A DNA stretch of 64,000 nt from JAIEPX01 sp963725255 (lineage in GTDB: Bacteria > Pseudomonadota > Gammaproteobacteria > JAIEPX01): the NCBI GenBank assembly GCA_963725255.1, contig CAVRXV010000017.1, positions 310,001 through 374,000 on the forward strand. The letters run 5' to 3'. The notes below the pieces were generated by a model. It ran no database searches. It was given only the letters and a program-made list of their open reading frames with translations, and was not told where the DNA came from. Every line of letters starts with the position of its first letter. Within the stretch, counting starts at the first letter, position 1. Shown here piece after piece: positions 7,885 to 16,543 of this stretch. A program made the position numbers and the translations under genes.

Positions 7885-8937
7885 CCTTCGCTGACGTGTC
7901 ATCACATCCTTAATTTTTTTGATATGGGCTTCTATCGTAAGATCGTGCTCTTGTGAGAAATTCTCTGGGATAGCAAATTGCTGTTGAGAGGCACGCTCAA
8001 TGGCTTGCTTGATAGCATGTACACTCACTGACGGCATCACAATACCATAAGAATCGTTCAGTAAATCTTTAGCTCCAACAAATGGCGACACAATTACCGG
8101 AGTACCACAAGCTAATGATTCTGGTACAACCAAACCGAACGGCTCATAGTAAGAAGGCAAAATTGTGATATCAACAGCCGCATAAAGTTCTGCCATATCA
8201 GTAACAAAACCTAAACATCGCACATTATTGGGAAGTTTATTTTTGGTAATTTTATCTCCCGCAATAAGAAGTTCGTAGCGATCTTGGGGAAGTAATTCTA
8301 GCGCTTTTAACAACGGTTCTATGCCTTTGCGCTTATGTCCCGTCGATGGAAATAATAAAGTCATTTTATCCGACTTTATATTCCACTTTTGACGAAGAGT
8401 TTCACGAGATTTTCGAATGCCGCTGTGAAATTGCTGTGTGTTAATCGGGGGTAAGATACAGTGAATTTTTTCGGGTTCTATTGCATAATATCGCTGAATT
8501 TCGTCAGCAACCATACGCGAATGGGCAATAATACCTTTTGAGATCATAAAACTTTTTTGTTCTGCATAAATTTCACACCGATCCCAAATGCTGGGTTTTT
8601 TATCGGTATGAGCCAAAAATCCGCAATGTGTTCCTCCACTGACAATCAAATCTTGGCTCATTGATCTCATCAAACTGATCGTGCAATCGTAGGAATCGCG
8701 ATTGTATCCCCTTGATAAACGATAAGCGAAAAAATACTTTCTCAACACTCGCGGCAACCAATTAAGCGAATATTTGATTACCTCTGTATTTTCGAGAGGC
8801 GGTAACGATTTATCTTGCTTATACACAAGTACTGTCGAGTGATCACTCCCCTGTGAAAAACCTTCGAGTAAATCAAATAAATAGCGTTCCATCCCACCTT
8901 TACGTTGATACTGATGATGTATTATTGCAATTCGCAT
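7879..8937 (-). CDS. Glycosyltransferase family 4 (WaaG-like)
   Basis: 352-aa GT-B glycosyltransferase. The N-terminal domain begins MRIAIIHHQYQRKGGMERYL, typical of WaaG/RfaG-type LPS-core transferases. The C-terminal donor-binding domain contains PSTGHKRKGIEPLLKAL and the EX7E-type motif in EPFGLVVPESLACGTPVI (about residues 275-292). Last gene of the minus-strand core operon; overlaps the ligase gene by 16 bases. Probably adds a hexose to the core. The C-terminal codons lie in a palindromic repeat. Confidence 0.9.
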   Translation of the reverse strand: MRIAIIHHQYQRKGGMERYLFDLLEGFSQGSDHSTVLVYKQDKSLPPLENTEVIKYSLNWLPRVLRKYFFAYRLSRGYNRDSYDCTISLMRSMSQDLIVSGGTHCGFLAHTDKKPSIWDRCEIYAEQKSFMISKGIIAHSRMVADEIQRYYAIEPEKIHCILPPINTQQFHSGIRKSRETLRQKWNIKSDKMTLLFPSTGHKRKGIEPLLKALELLPQDRYELLIAGDKITKNKLPNNVRCLGFVTDMAELYAAVDITILPSYYEPFGLVVPESLACGTPVIVSPFVGAKDLLNDSYGIVMPSVSVHAIKQAIERASQQQFAIPENFSQEHDLTIEAHIKKIKDVMTRQRRV

Positions 8938-10283
8938 AACTTTCCTTGATCACTATTTTTTGAAGATAACAGTATTGCTATCATGATGACAAATATATCG
9001 CCCGATGGATTGACATAAAGAGAAGCGTTACAAAAACCTAACAACGCAAAACAGACTAACAAACCTTGTAATAAAGCTTGCTCTTTTTTCGGCAGCCAAA
9101 ATGATTCTTTCCATAAGGTCAATTGCCACATTAAAAAAACGATTAATCCAATGATACCCCACTGAAACCAAATTAAAACATATTCATTATGCGGATGCCC
9201 CAATGGAGCAACGTCGATTTTTGGTCCACCACCAGCCAAATAGACGTCTTTAAAACTTCCTGTTCCATTTCCAAGCCATAGATGCTTTTTTATTTCTTGC
9301 CATGAGTATTGGGCAAATCCAAGACGTAATCCAATGGAAGAATGACGAAAATGAGCATGTGGATTTAATAACCAATTTTTCTGAGCTGATAATCCAGTTT
9401 TTCCTTTATATACATCAAATAATGATGTATTTTTTTCTTCGAATATTCCTGAATCTTGGAGAGGAATCAACCCTAGGTATTCAGCAATTGATCGTTCCAT
9501 CTTGGCCTTTTCAGATAAATAAGACACCGACTCCGAATATCCGAGTTTAATGCGGTCTTGAAACACGGGGCTGATCCAAAATAAACTAACCATTAAACTG
9601 ATAATCAATGTCATGCCTAACAGCAATCCGCGCCATCGAAAAATTTGCCAAAAAACTACCCCAAGGCCCCCAAAGAAAATCAAATACCCGGTGCGCTCAA
9701 TATTGTAAAATAATAAATAAATGCTCAAGAAAATAAATAATGTACTATTAAACCAACGCCATTTCCTGCTATCGATTAATCTTCTTAACAAAATAAAGGT
9801 GGTAAAACCAATAAGAAAACTACTATCAATCGGATTAATATCACTTCCAAAAATCACAGAAAGTACTACACTGATGACAAACACATTGATTAAGAGTCGG
9901 CGATACACTGATCCAGTGAGTAATGGTAAAAAAATGACAAAGTAAAGAATTTTATCGTATTTACTCAGACCTTCCCAAGCATGTTTGGAGGTTCCACCGC
10001 TATAAAAAACACCTACGAACATCAGAATTCCGAACAATAAAATCCAATAGGTAGTCTTCTGACGAGATAATAATTCTAATTTTTCTCGCCAATGACCAGA
10101 CAATAACATGAACCCCGCTGCAGCTAGTAAAATAGTATTGGTAAAACCAGCACCGAATGGTAAAAAGAATACACCTAACAATAAAAGAAATTGCCCAATA
10201 ACTGACGGACTTTCTTTAGAAGGCAAATCTAGAGCCACACTAAAATTATATTGCCTTTGCATCATTCTTCTCTCTAGCGTCAT
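8922..10283 (-). CDS. waaL: O-antigen ligase-type membrane protein (WaaL/Wzy_C family)
   Basis: 453-aa polytopic protein with about 10-11 hydrophobic segments and one large periplasmic loop (about residues 230-380) before the last membrane spans. The loop ends with GHPHNEYVLIWFQWGIIGL, the conserved HxxxxxxxxGxxG-type region of O-antigen ligases, and contains GNGTGSFKD. WaaL joins O-antigen to the lipid A-core in the periplasm. The operon of core glycosyltransferases supports this; a Wzy-type polymerase is the alternative. Overlaps both neighbours (4 and 16 bases). Confidence 0.82.
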   Translation of the reverse strand: MTLERRMMQRQYNFSVALDLPSKESPSVIGQFLLLLGVFFLPFGAGFTNTILLAAAGFMLLSGHWREKLELLSRQKTTYWILLFGILMFVGVFYSGGTSKHAWEGLSKYDKILYFVIFLPLLTGSVYRRLLINVFVISVVLSVIFGSDINPIDSSFLIGFTTFILLRRLIDSRKWRWFNSTLFIFLSIYLLFYNIERTGYLIFFGGLGVVFWQIFRWRGLLLGMTLIISLMVSLFWISPVFQDRIKLGYSESVSYLSEKAKMERSIAEYLGLIPLQDSGIFEEKNTSLFDVYKGKTGLSAQKNWLLNPHAHFRHSSIGLRLGFAQYSWQEIKKHLWLGNGTGSFKDVYLAGGGPKIDVAPLGHPHNEYVLIWFQWGIIGLIVFLMWQLTLWKESFWLPKKEQALLQGLLVCFALLGFCNASLYVNPSGDIFVIMIAILLSSKNSDQGKLCELQ

Positions 10284-11089
10284 TGATTTTCAGGCACGAT
10301 TGAAGAACCACTTTTAGTCTGCATCAATTTATGCCAATTATCCGCTTCATGCTGCCTATCATTTTCTTTATGCCATAAATGTAGCACCGTTACTGCATAT
10401 CGACCTTGTTTACGTCGTACATTAGCTCGCAAGAGTCTTATCACCAAATCAGAATCTTCATATCCCCAACCTATAAATTGCTCATTAAATCCTTTGATGC
10501 GTTTAAAATCATCATGCCACATTGCTAAATTACATGTTTTTGCACCTTGCCATTCTTGTGATTTATTTTTACGAGGGAGAAAAGGAACGTGAAGTAATGG
10601 TAGGATTCTATTACATTGACCCATAATACGAGCAATTAACCAATGCCAAAAATTCCATTGCAGAATTTTTTTCTTTCCGCTCAAAGCATTATCTGTTAAT
10701 GCGGGATTTAGAAGCAAACGACTTCCTGCAACAAACCAGCCTTTTTCAGCAAGCTCATTGTGACGCTCAATAAAATCAGAGCGAGGAACACAATCACCAT
10801 CTATAAATAGCAGATAATCGCCTTGTACTTCCTTAACTGCTAAATTACGAATTAATGCCGCACGAAATCCCTGATCTTCATGCCAAATATGTTTAATAGG
10901 AAAATTCCAATGATTATTTTCAATGAGTAATTTTGTTTCATTCGCAGAGCCATCGTCAGCAACGAACACTTCGAAGTTTTTTTTTGTTTGAAGAGCTAAT
11001 CCCTGCAAAACTAAAGAAAGTGCATCTGGTCGATTGTATGTTGTCACAATAACAGAAACCAATTTAGGGGCGTTATTAGGCAACAACAT
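10280..11089 (-). CDS. Glycosyltransferase family 2 with galactosyltransferase-type C-terminus
   Basis: 269-aa GT-A enzyme: VSVIVTTYNRPDALSLVLQG and VADDGSANET at the N-terminus, LLFIDGDCVPRSDF as the DxD metal site (about residues 92-105), and a C-terminal GFNEQFIGWGYEDSDLVIRL, the acceptor-side motif of the chondroitin/galactosyltransferase-like group. Sits between waaC and the ligase gene with overlaps of 14 and 4 bases, so it is probably an LPS-core glycosyltransferase. The sugar specificity is unknown. Confidence 0.9.
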   Translation of the reverse strand: MLLPNNAPKLVSVIVTTYNRPDALSLVLQGLALQTKKNFEVFVADDGSANETKLLIENNHWNFPIKHIWHEDQGFRAALIRNLAVKEVQGDYLLFIDGDCVPRSDFIERHNELAEKGWFVAGSRLLLNPALTDNALSGKKKILQWNFWHWLIARIMGQCNRILPLLHVPFLPRKNKSQEWQGAKTCNLAMWHDDFKRIKGFNEQFIGWGYEDSDLVIRLLRANVRRKQGRYAVTVLHLWHKENDRQHEADNWHKLMQTKSGSSIVPENQ

Positions 11090-12140
11090 TTAACTCCATC
11101 AACTCGCACAAATTTTGCCAAACTCTTTCAGGGGATATCGTTTCAAAACACGCGGGTTTAACTTTAGACTCACCAGAGTATCGACATTGCTCACTCAAGC
11201 ACGGTGCACATTGAAATTGAGGATTTAAATGCACTTGATTTGCGCCCATCGTCCCCGTTGCCAATGGATCGGTAGGACCATACAAAGATATTGTAGGTAA
11301 TGCTAACGCGGCTGCCAAATGACCAATCCCAGTATCAACAGCCACAGCAGCACGTGAATTCGCAAGAATTGCGGTAACTCCTGATAATGTTAATTTTGGC
11401 AAAACTTTTGCACTAGGATGTGCCAATGCAATTGTTTTTGCGCGTTGAAATTCAAGCTCATTTCCCCACGGTATTAATACTTGATAGCCTGATGTGGCGG
11501 CAATATTTAATAATTGCTGCCAATAAATAACTGGCCATTCTTTAGTGGTCCATGTTGTTCCGTGAATAAAAATAATACTTTTATGAAAATTAATTTTCTC
11601 TGCAGTTAAAGCAGCAAGTTGAGAATTATCCGCGATTTTTTCAGCATCAATTCCGTAATCAGGAATTGTGGTCGGGCATTCGTAACTTAGACAATCTGCC
11701 ATTAAACGTCGCATTCGAATGACTGCGTGCTGTGTCGGATCAACACTGACACGATGATGATAGGTTAAACTCGCAAGAGGTTCCCACGCAGAACGAAAAT
11801 TTAAACCGTACCGAGGACCTAAGGCTTTTCTCGCTAAAAACGCACTTTTTAATAATCCTTGGGCATCAATAACTTTATCATATTGACGCTCACGCAACGT
11901 ATTTTTAAATTCTCGCCAAGCTTCTTTAGTGCCTTTAGAAAAAGGTTGTTTTCGCCATTGACGAAATCGAACAGGAATCACACGATCAACAGCAACGTGC
12001 CAATTCGGAACTTCTTGAAAAGAATTTTCCACTACCCAATCAAATCGAATGCCGGGAATTGCTGCTTGCGCATCAGTCAGCGCAGGAAGCAGATGAATGA
12101 TATCACCTAAAGATGTAGTTTTTACAATAAGTACGCGCAT
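11076..12140 (-). CDS. waaC: LPS heptosyltransferase I WaaC
   Basis: 354-aa GT family 9 enzyme that adds the first L-glycero-D-manno-heptose to Kdo2-lipid A. Typical start MRVLIVKTTSLGDIIHLLPA, then IDAQGLLKSAFLAR (about residues 90-105), the donor-site segment FIHGTTWTTKEWP (about 190), and the C-terminal VDTGIGHLAAAL and SLYGPTDPLATG. Length normal. Follows waaF after 20 bases in the core operon. Confidence 0.95.
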   Translation of the reverse strand: MRVLIVKTTSLGDIIHLLPALTDAQAAIPGIRFDWVVENSFQEVPNWHVAVDRVIPVRFRQWRKQPFSKGTKEAWREFKNTLRERQYDKVIDAQGLLKSAFLARKALGPRYGLNFRSAWEPLASLTYHHRVSVDPTQHAVIRMRRLMADCLSYECPTTIPDYGIDAEKIADNSQLAALTAEKINFHKSIIFIHGTTWTTKEWPVIYWQQLLNIAATSGYQVLIPWGNELEFQRAKTIALAHPSAKVLPKLTLSGVTAILANSRAAVAVDTGIGHLAAALALPTISLYGPTDPLATGTMGANQVHLNPQFQCAPCLSEQCRYSGESKVKPACFETISPERVWQNLCELMELNVVA

Positions 12141-12160
12141 AATCTATTACTCTGGTTCAC

Positions 12161-13186
12161 TTATAGTGCGATAACGTTATCAATTCCTTGCAATACTCTT
12201 TGAGTAGATAAATCTCTCAAACATGCGGTATGTCCAAATTGACAGTTTCGAGCGAAACACGGACTGCAAGACAAATTCAGCGTCGCGATATCAACATGTT
12301 TTGCTAATGGTGGTGTAAAACCTGGCGAAGAGGAACCATAAACAGCAACAATAGGACGCGCTAAGGCTGCTGCCATATGCATTAAACCCGTATCGTTACA
12401 AACAACAGCGCGTGCTTGTGATAATAAATCAATGGCTTCGGCTAAAGACGTTTTGCCCGTCAAATCTATGCATCGCTGTGAGGTGAGTTGTTGAATTTCT
12501 GCCGCAAGCGGAGTTTCCTTTGCTGAACCAAACAACCACACTTGCCAACCTTCTATCAATTTTGAATTCGCAACTTCTGCAAAATGGGAAACTGGCCAAC
12601 GTTTTGCAGGACCATATTCTGCACCGGGGCACAGCGCTAAAACGGGTTTATCTGTTGATAATTGAAATTTTGCTAACGCATTTTGAATGTGCGAATCACT
12701 GATTTGCAATAATGGCCAACGTGGTTCTGGTAATTTTTCTCCAGCAGGTAATCCCAATGCCATAAATCGTTCAATCATTAACGGATAACGTTTTTTATCT
12801 AAAATTCTAACATCATTGAGAAGACCATAGCGCATCTCACCACGCCAACCTGTTCGAACAGGAATTTTTGCAGCGAAAGGAATAACGGCAGATTTCCAAG
12901 AATTGGCTAACACAATGGCATGATCAAATTTTTTTTCACGCAAAGAACGACCGAGCTTCCAACGAGAAGTAAAATTAAATTCTCCGTGACCGTACGGAAG
13001 CGATAATGTTTCATCCACTTCAGGCATTCGTGCTAAAAGACCATGGCTCCAAGGTGCCGCTAAAACTGTAATGTGGCAGGGTGCTTGTTGTTTCAAAAGA
13101 GTGAACAACGTTTGAGCCATAACCATATCACCCACCCAAGCAGGACCTATAATGAGATATTTTTTAAAGTGCTGTGCGTTATTCAT
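12161..13186 (-). CDS. waaF: LPS heptosyltransferase II WaaF
   Basis: 341-aa GT family 9 enzyme that adds the second core heptose. Hallmarks are YLIIGPAWVGDMVMAQTLF, IVLANSWKSAVIPFAAKIP, the donor site LCPGAEYGPAKRWP (about residues 182-195) and CNDTGLMHMAAALARP near the C-terminus. Its start overlaps the small zinc-finger gene by 8 bases. Together with waaC it explains the need for the hldE-hldD pair upstream. Confidence 0.96.
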   Translation of the reverse strand: MNNAQHFKKYLIIGPAWVGDMVMAQTLFTLLKQQAPCHITVLAAPWSHGLLARMPEVDETLSLPYGHGEFNFTSRWKLGRSLREKKFDHAIVLANSWKSAVIPFAAKIPVRTGWRGEMRYGLLNDVRILDKKRYPLMIERFMALGLPAGEKLPEPRWPLLQISDSHIQNALAKFQLSTDKPVLALCPGAEYGPAKRWPVSHFAEVANSKLIEGWQVWLFGSAKETPLAAEIQQLTSQRCIDLTGKTSLAEAIDLLSQARAVVCNDTGLMHMAAALARPIVAVYGSSSPGFTPPLAKHVDIATLNLSCSPCFARNCQFGHTACLRDLSTQRVLQGIDNVIAL

Positions 13187-13373
13187 TTTTATCTTTCAGA
13201 AAAAATTCTGATCCACAATAAGGACAAACAACATGCCCCGTTTTTTCAATCGATAAATAAATTCTTGGATGGGCATCCCAAAGCCTCATGTCGGGCATTG
13301 GACAAGATAAAGGCAAATCAGCACGAGTCACATCATAACGTCTTAGCACACAAGCGCGTTCTTTCTTAGCCAC
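13179..13373 (-). CDS. Small zinc-finger domain protein (zf-CHCC type)
   Basis: 64-aa protein with LPLSCPMPD and the C-terminal pair HVVCPYCGSEFFL. The Cys/His pattern C...H...CPYC is that of the zf-CHCC family related to mitochondrial NDUFS6, found as a short conserved protein in many proteobacteria. Translationally coupled to waaF by an 8-base overlap, so it appears to head the core operon. The molecular role of this bacterial family is not known to me. Confidence 0.85.
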   Translation of the reverse strand: MAKKERACVLRRYDVTRADLPLSCPMPDMRLWDAHPRIYLSIEKTGHVVCPYCGSEFFLKDKNE

Positions 13374-13454
13374 AATAACTCCTCACTTAGTTGATGAGTC
13401 ATTATCATGCGAACAAAGAGCATGGGGTCAAGCATGAGCGAGATAATTGGAAAA

Positions 13455-13480
13455 AAAAGGAGAACCGCGGTTCTCCTTTT
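13455..13480 (-). terminator. Rho-independent terminator after the outer-membrane barrel gene
   Basis: Perfect 26-bp palindrome centred on CCGCGG with GGAGAACC arms, flanked by A and T runs on both sides, so it can terminate in either direction. It lies just downstream of the barrel gene (13504-14196, minus strand) and insulates the LPS operon from it. Confidence 0.85.
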
Positions 13481-13503
13481 TATATGCTGAGTACTCTAAG
13501 AGA

Positions 13504-14196
13504 TTATGAACAAGCGAACTTATAAGCGATACCCAAGCTGTAAAAATCGGTATTGGGCATATACTTATCGTTAAGGGTGCTAGTGCCTCTATAAAAAGTC
13601 CAAGTCAAATCAGCTGAAAATGCGGAAGTGATTGCATAGCTAGCGCCTACACCGAACAGAACTTGACCCACCTTCCGACTTTCTTCATCAGTAACAAATG
13701 GAGTGGCATCAAAAAATACAGGAGCATGTGATATTTTGGAGTAATGCCCACCTGCTTTCATAAACAATCTGAAACCATTATCCAGAGGTAAGCTAAGTTT
13801 CGCGACTAAATCAAAACCAAAACCCTTTGGATGTTGGTCATATAAAATTATCCCAGGAGGTGGAATCGGACCTAACGTTGTTAGTGTGTTTCTTCCGCCT
13901 TTGAAATAAGCCAAACCTAATTCTACTGCAAAGAATTCGTTAAAATCGTAGCCCACGTCACCTCGAGCAGCCCAATCTCCATGAGTACCTTCCCAGTGAA
14001 GACCTAAGCTCGGGAAGTCGTCAGTAATAGGATCTAAATCACTCCACCACGTTTGAGCAAAACCTGCTTGTAATCCAATATAAAATCCTGGTTGAAATTC
14101 GTTTGCGACAACGCCGTAATAGGCAAGAGAACTGCAGCTAATCCCTAGAGATGCGACAACGCCCAAAGTCCCTAAGAGCCATTTTTTAGCAACCAT
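13504..14196 (-). CDS. Outer-membrane beta-barrel protein (OmpA-like N-terminal barrel type)
   Basis: 230 aa from the ATG at 14196, preceded by GGGAGA at a good distance; an in-frame upstream extension to 14265 is unlikely. The signal peptide runs to about residue 26 (AKKWLLGTLGVVASLGIS). The rest alternates as in a small 8-stranded barrel: PGFYIGLQAGFAQTWW, DVGYDFNEFFAVELGLAYF, VGQVLFGVGASYAITSAF and a terminal aromatic strand SLGIAYKFACS. Porin-like outer-membrane protein; the ligand is unknown. Monocistronic with its own terminator. Confidence 0.85.
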   Translation of the reverse strand: MVAKKWLLGTLGVVASLGISCSSLAYYGVVANEFQPGFYIGLQAGFAQTWWSDLDPITDDFPSLGLHWEGTHGDWAARGDVGYDFNEFFAVELGLAYFKGGRNTLTTLGPIPPPGIILYDQHPKGFGFDLVAKLSLPLDNGFRLFMKAGGHYSKISHAPVFFDATPFVTDEESRKVGQVLFGVGASYAITSAFSADLTWTFYRGTSTLNDKYMPNTDFYSLGIAYKFACS

Positions 14197-14287
14197 GCTT
14201 AATATCTCCCTGTTTAAAAAGCAATCATTCTGATTGAATCGTGTGCATACTATAATTGCGTCCACGCACTAGGTCAAATCCTTTCAG

Positions 14288-14369
14288 CATCTCCCGTTAA
14301 AATATTTTTGGTGTTTTGGTCACTTAATGCCTATATTCATAACTGTTGATTATAAAACCGGGAGATGCT
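14288..14369. repeat. Spaced inverted repeat with GCATCTCCCG arms
   Basis: GCATCTCCCG at about 14288 and its complement CGGGAGATGC at about 14360 are separated by an AT-rich 60-bp spacer; a third CATCTCCCGTTTA occurs at the 3' end of the TpsB gene (about 14450). It lies between the TpsB terminator and the barrel gene promoter region. Function unknown. Confidence 0.5.
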
Positions 14370-14382
14370 TCCTTTTTATATT

Positions 14383-14411
14383 TAGGGGCGAGAATCACGA
14401 TTCTCTCCCCT
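14383..14411 (-). terminator. Hairpin terminator after the TpsB-type gene
   Basis: Stem AGGGGCGAGAATC / ATTCTCTCCCCT with the loop ACG and short A/T runs on both flanks. It lies about 50 bases downstream of the TpsB-type stop codon on the minus strand. Confidence 0.75.
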
Positions 14412-14457
14412 AAAACCCCTCATCGTGTAAGGAAAATCTTCTACTTTCATCTCCCGT

Positions 14458-16170
14458 TTAGGCATGCAGAGCAATTCTAAAAAAAGCTCTAAAATGATCC
14501 CCGTGATGATGATCTGCCAACTCTTCAGCCAACACCTTTCGAGTTAATGGTTTAGCTATAACGAGATCAGCACTCAAAAAACGCGTAAAATCAAAACGAA
14601 CCCCTGCTTGTAAAGAAGTGAGACTTTGACGATGGCGGTGCTCTGGCGCATAACGTGCCCACACAGCTCCTGCATCATACGCAAGAAAATACTGCGCATT
14701 TTTGTGTTCAGGCGAACCTGGCTTTGTGTCATAACGCAATTCAACTGTTCCAACGGCACCACTATCACCCATAATTTCTGCCCAATCGTACGCACGCCCC
14801 CAATACCGACCACCCACTCCCAGCAATTCAGAAACAACCAGCGGATCAAAAGCATATTGTCCTTGCCCACCAACCATCAAAGAAAACTGATCAACCAAAG
14901 GCCTCGTATAACTGACTTCACCATTAATCTTGGTAAAATCGTCAACACCTTTCCCCAATGAGTGCCATGATCGATCAATATCTTCAGCACCTAGTACGTC
15001 AAAACCATGACTAGCCCCCACTTGCGCAAACGTTTGCCCTTTCCAACAATCATTAAAACTGTAATTTGCCGAAGCTTCTAAAACACGCACTTTGTCGACA
15101 TAATAATGCTTGTCAAACAGTTTGACTTCTTCATCGGTAAAACGAACACCTAAATGCGCCCATAATTGCTGTGTCATCGAAAGAATAAAAGGATGACGTG
15201 CAAAAATTCCTGCAGAAACTGCTCTTCCATCAAAATCGAAATGACTCAACGTAAATCCTGGTTCGTTGCGCGCATAATTTCCCCAAATTTTTAAACGCGT
15301 ACCTGCGTAGCCTAATGGCATATCATGGTCTGCAGCCCAAAATTGCATTTCTCTTCCACTAGCACTCATCATAGTATTCACATGAGTGTGATCACCGAAT
15401 TGAAAGAAAGAATTGCTAAACATATTACCGGAATATTGTTGAGGACCTTCCCATCGAACACCGTAATTATCATAACCCACATCAACTCCAACGTGTTCAA
15501 AATCAGAATTTAATGTCACTTTTGCACAACCGGGATGCTGACTATCTGGAGTAATATCAGCCGTCAAAGTAACGCCCGCAATTTCTCCTACCAATAAAAT
15601 TTTGCGTTCTACATTAGCGCGATTCAACTGATGTATTTTTTTTATTTTGTGCGCATATCGTTGCAGAATAGGCTGGATATGAGATTTTTTATTATTAACT
15701 TGAACATCACTAATCGCGCCTTCATAAACAACAACTTCTAAAACACCATGATGTAAATTTTGTTGCGGGACCACAACTTGGGCTGCAAAAAAACCATGCT
15801 GACGATAAAATTGAGCGAGCTCAGAAGCCAATTGCGTGACATTATTTAATGTCATCGCCGACCCTAAATAACGACCATAGATAGTTTCAAGTTGAGCAGA
15901 AAAATCCGATTGCTGATTTTTTACAATAACGTTTCGGATTCGAGCAGGTGATTTATTTTTCTGTTGCCAATCAATTCTGACCAATGGAAAATCTGCGTAA
16001 TGAATTTGTGTTGAGGGTAATGGGCGGTGCAATGGCACCACTTCGTGTTGAATACGCCCTGGCGCAACCGACCCTGGGATTTTGATCGCAGCCGATGCAC
16101 TTGAGCAAACAAAACCACAAAGACTGGCGGATACAATTAGATTTCGAACTTTTGATGAATGACAAAACAT
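14458..16170 (-). CDS. Two-partner secretion transporter, TpsB/FhaC/ShlB family
   Basis: 570-aa outer-membrane protein. Signal peptide to about residue 27; a proline-rich linker (RPLPSTQIHYADFP) takes the place of the TpsB plug/linker; POTRA-type domains follow at about residues 60-210 (FYRQHGFFAAQVVVPQQ, GVLEVVVYEGAISDVQV). A C-terminal 16-strand barrel with GRYWGRAYDWAEIMGDSG near residue 455 ends in an aromatic strand. Such proteins export a large TpsA exoprotein or adhesin. No tpsA gene is in the window, so the substrate is elsewhere or lost. Confidence 0.88.
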   Translation of the reverse strand: MFCHSSKVRNLIVSASLCGFVCSSASAAIKIPGSVAPGRIQHEVVPLHRPLPSTQIHYADFPLVRIDWQQKNKSPARIRNVIVKNQQSDFSAQLETIYGRYLGSAMTLNNVTQLASELAQFYRQHGFFAAQVVVPQQNLHHGVLEVVVYEGAISDVQVNNKKSHIQPILQRYAHKIKKIHQLNRANVERKILLVGEIAGVTLTADITPDSQHPGCAKVTLNSDFEHVGVDVGYDNYGVRWEGPQQYSGNMFSNSFFQFGDHTHVNTMMSASGREMQFWAADHDMPLGYAGTRLKIWGNYARNEPGFTLSHFDFDGRAVSAGIFARHPFILSMTQQLWAHLGVRFTDEEVKLFDKHYYVDKVRVLEASANYSFNDCWKGQTFAQVGASHGFDVLGAEDIDRSWHSLGKGVDDFTKINGEVSYTRPLVDQFSLMVGGQGQYAFDPLVVSELLGVGGRYWGRAYDWAEIMGDSGAVGTVELRYDTKPGSPEHKNAQYFLAYDAGAVWARYAPEHRHRQSLTSLQAGVRFDFTRFLSADLVIAKPLTRKVLAEELADHHHGDHFRAFFRIALHA

Positions 16171-16254
16171 TGAGCAATTCCTTTGGTAATTCCTTTTAAG
16201 AGCAAAATTCTGCCTAGATAAGTCAGGGATGTCAATTGAAAGGGGTCAAAGAAG

Positions 16255-16355
16255 AAAGGGGTCAAATCTCTGATTGCTACATTCTCTGGCTAGGACTCGA
16301 CAGTGTTTTCCAAGCTGTTAACCCAAGAATGTAGCAATCAGAGATTTGACCCTTT
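16255..16355. repeat. Inverted repeat, family C copy 1 (GGGGTCAAATCTCTGATTGC ends)
   Basis: Arms of about 30 bp (16255-16285 and 16326-16355) enclose a 40-bp spacer. The arms begin AAAGGGGTCAAATCTCTGAT. A decayed half copy, GTAGCAATCAGGGATTTGAC, follows at about 16481. The 373-bp gap between the TpsB and MFS genes holds this repeat, the half copy and the palindrome at 16398. Confidence 0.9.
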
Positions 16356-16397
16356 TCTATGACCCCTTTCTAGATTTGCGCTTGCATGGGTAATATT

Positions 16398-16419
16398 TTG
16401 ATATAATGCATTATGTCAA
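16398..16419. promoter_or_regulatory. 22-bp near-perfect palindrome upstream of the MFS gene
   Basis: Arms TTGATATAATG and CATTATGTCAA, one mismatch, no spacer. It lies 125 bp upstream of the MFS transporter start and does not resemble the dispersed repeat families, so it is a candidate operator for a homodimeric repressor. It includes a possible -10 (TATAAT). Confidence 0.45.
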
Positions 16420-16543
16420 AATTGGCATTTTTGGTATACTGGATTATATCGAAAATTGAGGTTGCCATAAGCAAAAAGGTAGCAATCAGGGATTTGACCA
16501 CTTATAATGCTTTTTTTTGTCAATGCGGAAGAGGGGCCACATC

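Noticed and set aside
16422..16440. TTGGCA and TATACT as a promoter for the MFS gene
   Set aside because: The spacing is only 7 bases, far from the 16-18 needed.
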